Origin: Bacteroidales bacterium | Lineage (GTDB): Bacteria > Bacteroidota > Bacteroidia > Bacteroidales > UBA7960 | Assembly (NCBI GenBank): GCA_003560215.1 | Contig: PWIY01000148.1 | Coordinates: 1-5,013 of the forward strand | Length of the DNA: 5,013 nt | Reading direction: 5' to 3' | Part shown: piece after piece, positions 1-5,013 of the stretch | Position numbering within the stretch: the stretch's first letter is position 1 | Layout: every line of letters starts with the position of its first letter | Made by a program: the position numbers and the translations under genes | Notes under the pieces: generated by a model | Seen by the model: the letters and a program-made list of their open reading frames with translations, nothing else | Databases searched by the model: none | What the model was told of the DNA's origin: nothing

Positions 1-271
1 CTGCCGTGACCGTTCCCGCACCCTTAGGCTCAGCCTTCAGGGCCAGTGTGTAGCCCATGTGTTCGAACTCCGCCACCAGGTCGCGGTCTGCCTGAGCGGT
101 GAATGTGTACTGTGCCTGGTCGTTGGCAAGGTTTCCGTTTTCGCTCCAGCGGACAAAGGCAAAGTCCTGGGCCGGTGTGGCTGTGAGGGTCACTTCCGCC
201 CCGTCGGCGTATGTGCCTGCGCCTGTCACCGTGCCGCCCTCCTGGGGTGAGGCCGTGGCAGTGATCTGGTG
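1..271 (-). repeat. Repeat period 4 (A4 and start of B4), truncated by the window
   Basis: A4 spans 53-271, and B4 begins at 52 and runs off the edge after GTVTA. A4 has ANDQAQ where the other A units have AHDQEQ, and B4 starts with AEPKG rather than AEPEG. It is therefore the most diverged copy seen. Confidence 0.85.
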
Positions 272-2341
272 GGTGATGGCATGAAAAATGGCTGTCAGGG
301 TGGTGTGTTCCCCCGGCATGGTAAATACAAAAGACGCCTCCTCAGACAGGATTTCCTGCTGCTGGTGGTCTTCCCACCGGATAAACCGGTTTCCTTCATG
401 TGGTGTGGCCGTGAGGGAAATCTGCTCGCCCTGCTGGTAGCGTTCCCTGTCCGGCTCTGCCGTGACCGTTCCCGCGCCCTCAGGCTCAGCCTTCAGGGCC
501 AGTGTGTAGCCCATGTGTTCAAACTCCGCCACCAGGTCGCGGTCTGCCTGGGCGGTGAAAGTGTATTGTTCCTGGTCGTGGGCCAGGTTTCCGTTTTCGC
601 TCCAGCGGACAAAGGCAAATTCTTCTGCCGGGGTGGCTGTGAGGGTTACTTCCGCCCCGTCGGCGTATGTGCCTGCGCCGGTCACCGTGCCGCCCTCCTG
701 GGGTGATGCCGTGGCAGTGATCTGGTGGGTGATGGCATCAAAAAAGGCCGTCAGGGTGGTGTGCTCCCCCGGCATGGTAAATACAAAAGACGCCTCCTCA
801 GACAGGATCTCTTCCGCGGGGTCTTCCCACCGGATGAACCGGTTGCCTTCATGTGGTGTGGCGGTGAGGGAAATCTGCTCGCCCTGCTGGTAGCGTTCCC
901 TGTCCGGCTCCGCCGTGACGGTTCCCGCGCCCTCAGGCTCAGCCTTCAGTGCCAGCGTGTATCCCGTGTGTTCAAACTCCGCCACCAGATCGCGGTCTGC
1001 CTGGGCGGTGAAGGTGTATTGTTCCTGGTCGTGGGCCAGGTTTCCGTTTTCGCTCCATCGGACAAAGGCAAAGTCCTGGGCCGGGGTGGCTGTGAGGGTC
1101 ACTTCAGCCCCGTCGGCGTATGTGCCTGCACCGGTCACCGTGCCGCCCTCCCCGGGTGATGCCGTGGCATTGATCTGGTGGGTGATGGCATCAAAAATGG
1201 CCGTCAGGGTGGTGTGTTCCCCCGGCATGGAAAACTCAAAAGAGGCTTCGGTGCTGATTTCCTGCTGCTGGTGGTCTTCCCACCGGATGAACCGGTTGCC
1301 TTCATGTGGTGTGGCGGTGAGGGAAATCTGCTCGCCCTGCTGGTAGCGTTCCCTGTCCGGCTCTGCCATGACGGTTCCCGCGCCCTCAGGCTCAGCCTTC
1401 AGGGCCAGCGTGTATCCCGTGTGTTCAAACTCCGCCACCAGATCGCGGTCTGCCTGGGCGGTGAAGGTGTATTGTTCCTGGTCGTGGGCAAGGTTTCCGT
1501 TTTCGCTCCATCGGACAAAGGCAAAGTCCTGGGCCGGTGTGGCTGTGAGGGTCACTTCCGCCCCGTCGGCGTATGTGCCTGCGCCGGTCACCGTGCCGCC
1601 CTCCTGGGGTGAGGCCGTGGCTGTGATCTGGTGGGTATCGGTGGTTTCAATCACAGTTACTGAATAATCTTCCACTTCCCCAAACTCGAAATTATCCATG
1701 CCACCCTCATATGAAAGATCCGGTTCAAAATCCGGATCATAAGTGGCGCAGGGATCCAAATAAAAATCCTCAGAATACCCCCACCATTCTTCACCGGGGA
1801 AGTTTTCATCATACTCTGCCGGTTCATAATATTTGAGTGAAACCCGCATACGGGTGTTGCCCGTTTTGGCATCTGCGGGAACCTTTACAGACTTTGTAAA
1901 AACTTCTGTTGCCCCCTTTTTTACCGTCTTCACTCCGAGGTCATATAACTCATCAGGGTCAAAAACCTGGTTCTGATTCCAGTCAATCCAGACCAGCACC
2001 CGCTCGTCATAATCATCGTCCCCGTTTTCGTTTGAAACAGTTACAGCCAGAACATAGGTACTTCCGGCTTTCACGGTTGCAAAAATATCGGTAAAATCAC
2101 TATAGTAGCTCCCGCCACTGCTGTTGCTGATCCCGGCAAAAGATACATTGGCAATGAACTCATATTCATCATTTCCCGAAAAGCTCGGGCAGTATGCATC
2201 GTTTTTGGCAAGCACCGATGAATCATATTCAAAAGTACGTACAAACCTTTCAGGGTTCTTTTCTCTTATTATCCTGTTTTGGGCCGGCAGCTGGCTGGCT
2301 GCCAGGCAAAAGATTGCACAGATTAGTATAAGCTGTTTCAT
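1..2341 (-). CDS. Secreted GEVED-domain protein with tandem InlB-like repeats (C-terminus off the window)
   Basis: Reading from the ATG at 2341-2339, 780 codons stay open to the left edge with no stop, so the gene is partial at its 3' end. Residues 1-21 form a signal peptide (Lys3, hydrophobic core, ending LPAQ), so the product is exported. Residues about 58-230 match the GEVED domain of Bacteroidota surface proteins: a VWIDWNQN core (117-124) followed by FDPDE, an RMRVSLKY strand (165-172) and the signature GEVEDYSV (221-228). From residue 237 onward come alternating divergent InlB-type repeats, with conserved GGTVT, LTATP, RW and AEF/AIF positions. Only two cysteines (51 and 198) are seen after the signal peptide, and they could form a disulfide. 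A type IX secretion sorting tail, if present, would lie outside the window. The role is probably adhesion or structural display at the cell surface, inferred from domain types only; no catalytic domain is visible. The AT-rich leader has no clear Shine-Dalgarno sequence, as is usual in this phylum. Confidence 0.9.
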   Translation of the reverse strand, partial: MKQLILICAIFCLAASQLPAQNRIIREKNPERFVRTFEYDSSVLAKNDAYCPSFSGNDEYEFIANVSFAGISNSSGGSYYSDFTDIFATVKAGSTYVLAVTVSNENGDDDYDERVLVWIDWNQNQVFDPDELYDLGVKTVKKGATEVFTKSVKVPADAKTGNTRMRVSLKYYEPAEYDENFPGEEWWGYSEDFYLDPCATYDPDFEPDLSYEGGMDNFEFGEVEDYSVTVIETTDTHQITATASPQEGGTVTGAGTYADGAEVTLTATPAQDFAFVRWSENGNLAHDQEQYTFTAQADRDLVAEFEHTGYTLALKAEPEGAGTVMAEPDRERYQQGEQISLTATPHEGNRFIRWEDHQQQEISTEASFEFSMPGEHTTLTAIFDAITHQINATASPGEGGTVTGAGTYADGAEVTLTATPAQDFAFVRWSENGNLAHDQEQYTFTAQADRDLVAEFEHTGYTLALKAEPEGAGTVTAEPDRERYQQGEQISLTATPHEGNRFIRWEDPAEEILSEEASFVFTMPGEHTTLTAFFDAITHQITATASPQEGGTVTGAGTYADGAEVTLTATPAEEFAFVRWSENGNLAHDQEQYTFTAQADRDLVAEFEHMGYTLALKAEPEGAGTVTAEPDRERYQQGEQISLTATPHEGNRFIRWEDHQQQEILSEEASFVFTMPGEHTTLTAIFHAITHQITATASPQEGGTVTGAGTYADGAEVTLTATPAQDFAFVRWSENGNLANDQAQYTFTAQADRDLVAEFEHMGYTLALKAEPKGAGTVTA
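272..727 (-). repeat. Repeat period 3 (A3 + B3), one codon longer
   Basis: A3 spans 509-727 and B3 spans 272-508. A3 has TPAEEF where the other A units have TPAQDF. B3 is 79 residues long because its loop combines the B1-type HQQQE with the B2-type ILSEEASFVFT. It ends FHAIT instead of FDAIT. Confidence 0.88.
728..1180 (-). repeat. Repeat period 2 (A2 + B2)
   Basis: A2 spans 962-1180 and B2 spans 728-961. A2 carries Asn in HQIN and Gly in ASPGEGG where the other A units have Thr and Gln. B2 has the variable loop WEDPAEEILSEEASFVFTM, and its last beta strand reads TAFF rather than TAIF. Confidence 0.88.
1181..1633 (-). repeat. Repeat period 1 (A1 + B1), nearest the N-terminus
   Basis: A1 spans 1415-1633 and B1 spans 1181-1414. 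B1 has the variable loop WEDHQQQEIST followed by EASFEFSM, and it carries Met instead of Thr in the GTVMAEP segment. A1 has TPAQDF and ends EHTG. Confidence 0.88.
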
Positions 2342-2600
2342 GGTATATTGTTTTAGGAATGAGGGTGTTTGGATCAGTAGGCATAAAAACTCTTTCGGGT
2401 AAAGTTAAAGTTAGACCAATCTGTGAAAAAATGTTGTAGTACCTGGTGTAATGTAAAGGTGGTCAACACTTATTTAATTGTAAGGGAATGATTTCAGTGC
2501 TGTCAAACAATCATCCTGCTGAAGCACAGTGCTGAACAATTTGATCCGGTAATGTGTTGATTAATAATCAAATTAGCTATTAACCAAATGTGAAAATGTG
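2342..2600. other. Divergent intergenic region with short palindromes
   Basis: This stretch separates the minus-strand repeat-protein gene from the plus-strand DoxX-family gene, so it should hold both promoters. No gene of plausible coding quality is seen. It contains an 11-bp palindrome centred on A2528 (AGCAC-A-GTGCT, 2523-2533), a 15-bp palindrome centred on A2564 (TTGATTA-A-TAATCAA, 2557-2571), an inverted pair AATTTGAT (2538-2545) and ATCAAATT (2567-2574), and a direct repeat CAGTGCTG at 2495-2502 and 2527-2534. These could be operator sites. No clear TAnnTTTG box for the plus-strand gene was found. Confidence 0.5.
2400..2413 (-). promoter_or_regulatory. Weak candidate -7 box for the repeat-protein gene
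   Basis: On the minus strand two overlapping copies of TAACTTTA (2413-2406 and 2407-2400) differ by one base from the Bacteroidota -7 consensus TAnnTTTG. A T-run lies roughly 18 bases upstream, where the -33 element would be. This would give a leader of about 55 bases before the ATG at 2341. The match is imperfect and the area is AT-rich, so this is only a candidate. Confidence 0.22.
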
Positions 2601-3023
2601 ATGAAAAGCAAACTATTCAATTCTTCGGAAGAATCGATGAAAACTGCCATTTTCCTGCTTCGGGCAGGGTTTGGTATCATGTTTATTCTCCATGGTTACC
2701 CAAAAATAATTGGGGGTGTAGATACATGGACCTGGCTGGGTGAAAGCATGGGGCTTGTTGGTCTGGGGTTTGCTCCGGCTTTCTGGGGTTTTATGGCTGC
2801 AATTTCCGAGTTTGTCGGAGGTATATTGCTTGTGTTGGGATTGATGACCCGCCCGGCTGCATTGTTTCTGGCCTTTACCATGCTCATCGCAACCATTATG
2901 CATATTGCCAATGCAGACCCGATCAATTCAATTCTTCATCCCCTGAAGGGACTTGTGGCATTTGTTGCCTTGCTTTACAGCGGACCTGGCCGTTATGCCA
3001 TTGATAACAAGTGGGCTTCCTGA
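2601..3023 (+). CDS. DoxX-family inner-membrane protein
   Basis: The 140-residue product has about four hydrophobic helices (near 15-33, 60-82, 84-103 and 113-128), the normal size and topology for the DoxX family. Family features visible are LLRAGFGIMFILHGYPKI (19-36), with the HG and Lys pair at the end of helix 1, and SEFVGGILLVLGLMTRPAAL (69-88) in the central helices. DoxX-like proteins are poorly defined; members have been linked to quinone or sulfur redox chemistry and oxidative-stress complexes, so the substrate here is unknown. The frame also permits GTG at 2598, but ATG at 2601 is more natural. A third option is ATG at 2637 (residue 13), which is preceded by GGAAG at suitable spacing and would begin closer to where many family members start, removing a polar 12-residue extension. 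The gene stands alone, with more than 300 bases before the next gene on the same strand. Confidence 0.88.
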   Translation: MKSKLFNSSEESMKTAIFLLRAGFGIMFILHGYPKIIGGVDTWTWLGESMGLVGLGFAPAFWGFMAAISEFVGGILLVLGLMTRPAALFLAFTMLIATIMHIANADPINSILHPLKGLVAFVALLYSGPGRYAIDNKWAS

Positions 3024-3065
3024 TGATGTCTTGATTTCTGAGCTTTTTATTCTTTCCTGCAGGAT

Positions 3066-3095
3066 GCATGAGTCATGCCCTGACTAAAGTCATGC
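3066..3095 (+). other. Imperfect hairpin downstream of the DoxX-family gene
   Basis: GCATGAGTCA (3066-3075) can pair with TGAC (3081-3084) and TCATGC (3090-3095), leaving a TGCCC loop and a 5-base bulge TAAAG. This gives ten base pairs about 43 bases after the stop codon. No T-run follows, so it is not a standard intrinsic terminator. It could stabilise the transcript end or be a protein-binding dyad. Confidence 0.35.
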
Positions 3096-3145
3096 ACGCT
3101 GATGGTTTCCGTATTGCCAAAACTGAAGCTAATGCAGTTGTTTTT

Positions 3146-3181
3146 GTAAGTTTTTTGAAAATCACTTCAAAAAATACTTAC
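3146..3181. terminator. Strong AT-rich inverted repeat, possible terminator
   Basis: GTAAG plus TTTTTTGAA (3146-3159) pairs with TTCAAAAAA (3166-3174) and CTTAC (3177-3181), giving a 14-bp stem with a 2-base bulge (TA) and the loop AATCAC. It lies about 120 bases after the DoxX-family stop and about 210 before the kinase start. The stem itself holds runs of T and A, so it could end transcription on either strand, but it lacks a GC-rich stem and a separate U-tail. A regulatory dyad is an equally open reading. Confidence 0.4.
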
Positions 3182-3313
3182 TTGTTGTGATAAATTTTGA
3201 TTACATCCGGCTAAGTGTAAAAAACTTTTCGTAAATTGTACGAATCTGGTTTATTGATACATGATTCAGGTGTAAAGTGCGGTGTAGTTGAAACCTTTAA
3301 TGGAAATATGCCG

Positions 3314-3321
3314 TATGTTTG
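3314..3321 (+). promoter_or_regulatory. Bacteroidota-type -7 box upstream of the kinase gene
   Basis: TATGTTTG is a full match to the TAnnTTTG -7 element of Bacteroidota primary-sigma promoters. The best upstream partner, GTTG at 3287-3290, is about 23 bases away, slightly far for the -33 TTTG element. Transcription would start near 3327, giving a leader of about 30 bases before the ATG at 3357. This placement also argues against the alternative TTG start at 3339. The remainder of 3024-3356, apart from the two inverted repeats, shows nothing recognisable. Confidence 0.4.
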
Positions 3322-3356
3322 TTTAACAAAAGGGCTGTTTGGGTTCAAATACAAGA

Positions 3357-4418
3357 ATGAAGCCTGATATTTACAGAAAAGCAGTTGCCCTCGCTCCCGT
3401 TGCTTATTCTTACAACAGGGTCATCCTGAATGACGTGAGCCATCCGGCAGATTATGAAATTCTGGACTCCAATCCGGCATTCAATGAGCTGACCGGTTTG
3501 GCTTCAGGATCCACCTTTGTAGGAAAGGTGTCCATGCTGCTTCCTGAATCTCCTTTATCAAGGGGGGATTGGATCGCATTCTGCGGTCAGCTGGCTATGG
3601 AGGGCAATTGGCAGCAATCTGAAAAGGTTGTTCGGATTAACGGGGTTAACTACCGGGCCATCATCTTCTCCCCGGAAGTTAAATGTTTTGTGACATTGCT
3701 TTCAGAGATATCCTCCAGGGGAAACCATGCACCCGATACCCCTGAAAATCCCGAAAATACACAATTGAGGGTGGACGACCCGGATCGCTTCAGGGCTTTG
3801 TTCCGTTACCAGTTGATGAAGGGCGAGAAAGAGCGACACGAAATCGCCTCATCCATTCACAGTGAGATCGGACAGTCTATGACGGTCATGATGATTGAAT
3901 TGGGTTACCTGGCTGAACATCTTACCGGGAACCCCCGCGAATGCAGCGAAAAGGTCAGCGCGTTGCTGGAGCTGAATAACGGGACGATAAAAAAAATGCA
4001 GGAGATCTCTGGGTGGCTTCGGCCGGGGGTGCTGAATGATCTGGGGCTGGCATCTGCCATTGAATGGTATTGCAGGGAGTGGGAGCGAAGTACCGGGGTG
4101 AATTGCCGGCTTTCTTTGGCTGAATGCAATATGAGCGAGGATAAAAGACTTACATTGTTCAGGATCCTTCAGGAGGCTTTGCAGAATGTAAAATCCCATT
4201 CGGGGGCATCAGTTGTGGATATTGGCCTTTCCTGTGATGAATCGTTGATCAGAATGACCATTCATGATAACGGAAATGGAATTCCTGAAGAGGTAATCAG
4301 GAGTTCCAAATCAATGGGTTTGTTATCGATGCAGGAGAGAGCTGCAATGGAAGACGGTTCTGTCCGTTTCACCTGTAACCCCGGCTGCAAAATTGAAGCG
4401 CAAATCCCGGCCGGCTGA
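3357..4418 (+). CDS. PAS-domain sensor histidine kinase, NarL-partner type (HisKA_3/HATPase_c)
   Basis: The 353-residue protein has no membrane segment or signal peptide, so it should sense a signal in the cytoplasm. Residues about 10-117 form a PAS-like domain (APVAY, then DYEILDSNPAFNELTGL at 32-48). A low-complexity linker rich in Pro, Asn and Glu (120-140) leads to a HisKA_3 dimerisation domain with ERHEIASSIHSEIGQ, placing the phospho-accepting residue at His168. The ATP-binding domain shows the N box RILQEALQNV (Asn277), the G1 box DNGNG (304-308) and the GLLSMQERA segment (321-329). The kinase should autophosphorylate and pass phosphate to the regulator encoded next. The oddity is HSEIGQ: family members normally have Asp or Glu directly after the histidine, and Ser169 is found here. 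ATG 3357 was chosen over TTG 3339 because of codon preference and the upstream promoter box; an in-frame stop at 3324-3326 bars anything longer. Confidence 0.93.
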   Translation: MKPDIYRKAVALAPVAYSYNRVILNDVSHPADYEILDSNPAFNELTGLASGSTFVGKVSMLLPESPLSRGDWIAFCGQLAMEGNWQQSEKVVRINGVNYRAIIFSPEVKCFVTLLSEISSRGNHAPDTPENPENTQLRVDDPDRFRALFRYQLMKGEKERHEIASSIHSEIGQSMTVMMIELGYLAEHLTGNPRECSEKVSALLELNNGTIKKMQEISGWLRPGVLNDLGLASAIEWYCREWERSTGVNCRLSLAECNMSEDKRLTLFRILQEALQNVKSHSGASVVDIGLSCDESLIRMTIHDNGNGIPEEVIRSSKSMGLLSMQERAAMEDGSVRFTCNPGCKIEAQIPAG

Positions 4419-4468
4419 AAGCAAAAACAAGTCAAGAGAATATGAAAATGCTTTAAAATATACGTTAT

Positions 4469-5013
4469 ATGAAGATATTGATAGCAGATGACCATGCAGT
4501 ACTTCGTGAGGGGGTCCGGCAGGTTCTGAGTACGCTGCCTTCTGTCTCCCTTATTGATGATGCCGATAACGGCAATATTGTTTTATCCAAACTCAAAAAA
4601 AACAAATATGACCTGATGATCCTGGATATATCCATGCCCGGGATCAGCGGGCTTGACATTCTTCAGCATATCAAGGATGCGGGTTTGGAGTGCCGGGTTA
4701 TTATTCTTAGCTTTCACCCTGAGGAGCAGTATGCCAACCGTGCTTTCAAGCTGGGGGCTGTCGGGTATATTTCCAAAAATTCTTCCTTTGCCGAAATTAA
4801 AAAGGCCATTGAAAAGGTGGCTTCCGGAGGACGTTACGTGTCTCCTGACTTTGCAGAAAAGCTGGCTTTTAATGAGAATGCCGGGCTTTTGCCCCACGAG
4901 AGATTATCTGAACGGGAATTCCAGGTAATGATCATGCTTGCACAGGGAAAAAGCATTTCTGAAATTGCCAACCATATATTTATTGCCGATAAAACAGTGA
5001 GTACACATCGTGC
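4469..5013 (+). CDS. NarL/LuxR-type response regulator (C-terminus off the window)
   Basis: The first 181 codons are visible and open to the right edge. Residues 1-118 form a receiver domain with the acidic pair Asp7-Asp8, the phospho-acceptor Asp53 in LMILDISMPGISG, the switch residue Ser81, and Lys103 in GYISKNS. The SFHPEEQYANRAFKLGA stretch (81-97) is typical of NarL-family regulators in this phylum. A short linker is followed by the start of a LuxR-type helix-turn-helix, LSEREFQVMIMLAQGKS (146-162) to ADKTVSTHR (173-181), where the sequence ends inside the recognition helix. Once phosphorylated by the upstream kinase it should bind DNA as a dimer; the targets are unknown. It follows the kinase stop by 50 bases without an obvious terminator, so the two genes are probably co-transcribed. 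The leader is A-rich with no strong Shine-Dalgarno sequence. Confidence 0.94.
   Translation, partial: MKILIADDHAVLREGVRQVLSTLPSVSLIDDADNGNIVLSKLKKNKYDLMILDISMPGISGLDILQHIKDAGLECRVIILSFHPEEQYANRAFKLGAVGYISKNSSFAEIKKAIEKVASGGRYVSPDFAEKLAFNENAGLLPHERLSEREFQVMIMLAQGKSISEIANHIFIADKTVSTHR

Larger units (their letters stand above)
1..1633 (-). repeat. Tandem array of about 453-bp repeats (A and B InlB-like units)
   Basis: Starting at His237 of the exported protein (1633), the DNA repeats with steps of 453, 453 and 456 bp, all multiples of three, so the reading frame is kept. Each period encodes an A unit of 73 residues (starts HQI, contains EGGTVTGAG and FVRWSENGN, ends EFEH[T/M]G) and a B unit of 78-79 residues (starts YTLALKAEP, contains RFIRWED, ends DAIT or HAIT). 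Three full AB periods, a fourth A and the first residues of a fourth B are visible, and the array continues past the left edge. By hand alignment the first and last A units differ at about 12 of 219 bases. The array appears clearly richer in G+C than the sequence on its right. Confidence 0.93.

Noticed and set aside
269..1612. Three repeated plus-strand open frames of about 144 codons, and another overlapping plus-strand set in a second frame
   Set aside because: They run antisense to the repeat-protein gene and recur with its 453-bp period. They exist because the GC-rich repeat DNA lacks stop codons in those frames. Their translations are rich in Cys, Arg and Val without domain character, whereas the minus frame has a signal peptide, a GEVED domain and InlB-like repeats.
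1..1633. CRISPR array or intergenic satellite
   Set aside because: The period is about 453 bp, in frame, and encodes alternating protein domains; there are no short repeats with unique spacers.
1657..2094. Short open frames on both strands (1657-1872 minus, 1909-2094 plus)
   Set aside because: They overlap the GEVED-coding region in other frames and show no recognisable domain or leader.
2124..2402. Plus-strand frame of 92 codons antisense to the signal-peptide region
   Set aside because: It covers the start of the minus-strand gene, whose signal peptide and domain are convincing. The plus-strand product has no family features.
2613..2926. Minus-strand frames antisense to the DoxX-family gene
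   Set aside because: The plus strand encodes a clear membrane protein of the right length; the antisense products are polar and without motifs.
4442..4456. Four-codon ATG-AAA-ATG-CTT-TAA frame between kinase and regulator
   Set aside because: It is too short to be distinguished from chance in an AT-rich gap, and it has no attenuator-like hairpin around it.
4262..4897. Minus-strand frames across the kinase end and regulator
   Set aside because: They are shadows of the kinase and receiver-domain genes, whose catalytic motifs are intact on the plus strand.

Overview
The window looks like a chromosomal segment of a Bacteroidota bacterium, probably Bacteroidales/Marinilabiliales-like; the rank below phylum is a guess. 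The evidence is an exported protein with an Ala-Gln-ending signal peptide and a GEVED domain, AT-rich leaders without strong Shine-Dalgarno sequences, and a TAnnTTTG-type promoter box ahead of the kinase gene. No mobile element, CRISPR array, tRNA or rRNA was seen.

Layout: (1) Positions 1-2341, minus strand, hold the N-terminal 780 codons of one large secreted or surface protein that runs off the left edge. It has a signal peptide, a GEVED-type beta domain with a long acidic insertion, and a tandem array of about 73- and 78-residue InlB-like (Flg_new_2-type) beta repeats arranged as alternating A and B units. The array is highly identical at DNA level, GC-rich compared with its flanks, and visibly mosaic. 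(2) Positions 2342-2600 form a divergent intergenic region with several short palindromes. (3) Positions 2601-3023, plus strand, encode a 140-residue DoxX-family membrane protein. (4) Positions 3024-3356 are non-coding, with two inverted repeats and a likely promoter for the next genes. (5) Positions 3357-4418 encode a soluble PAS plus HisKA_3/HATPase histidine kinase, followed after 50 nt by (6) a NarL/LuxR-type response regulator (4469 to the right edge, truncated within its DNA-binding helix-turn-helix).

The kinase and regulator almost certainly form one two-component system. Nothing in the sequence ties it to the DoxX protein or to the repeat protein beyond adjacency. The most notable points are the concerted, patchwork evolution of the repeat array and the replacement of the conserved acidic residue next to the kinase's phospho-accepting histidine by serine. 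I see no clear sign of a wholly new system; the rest is ordinary accessory and regulatory content.
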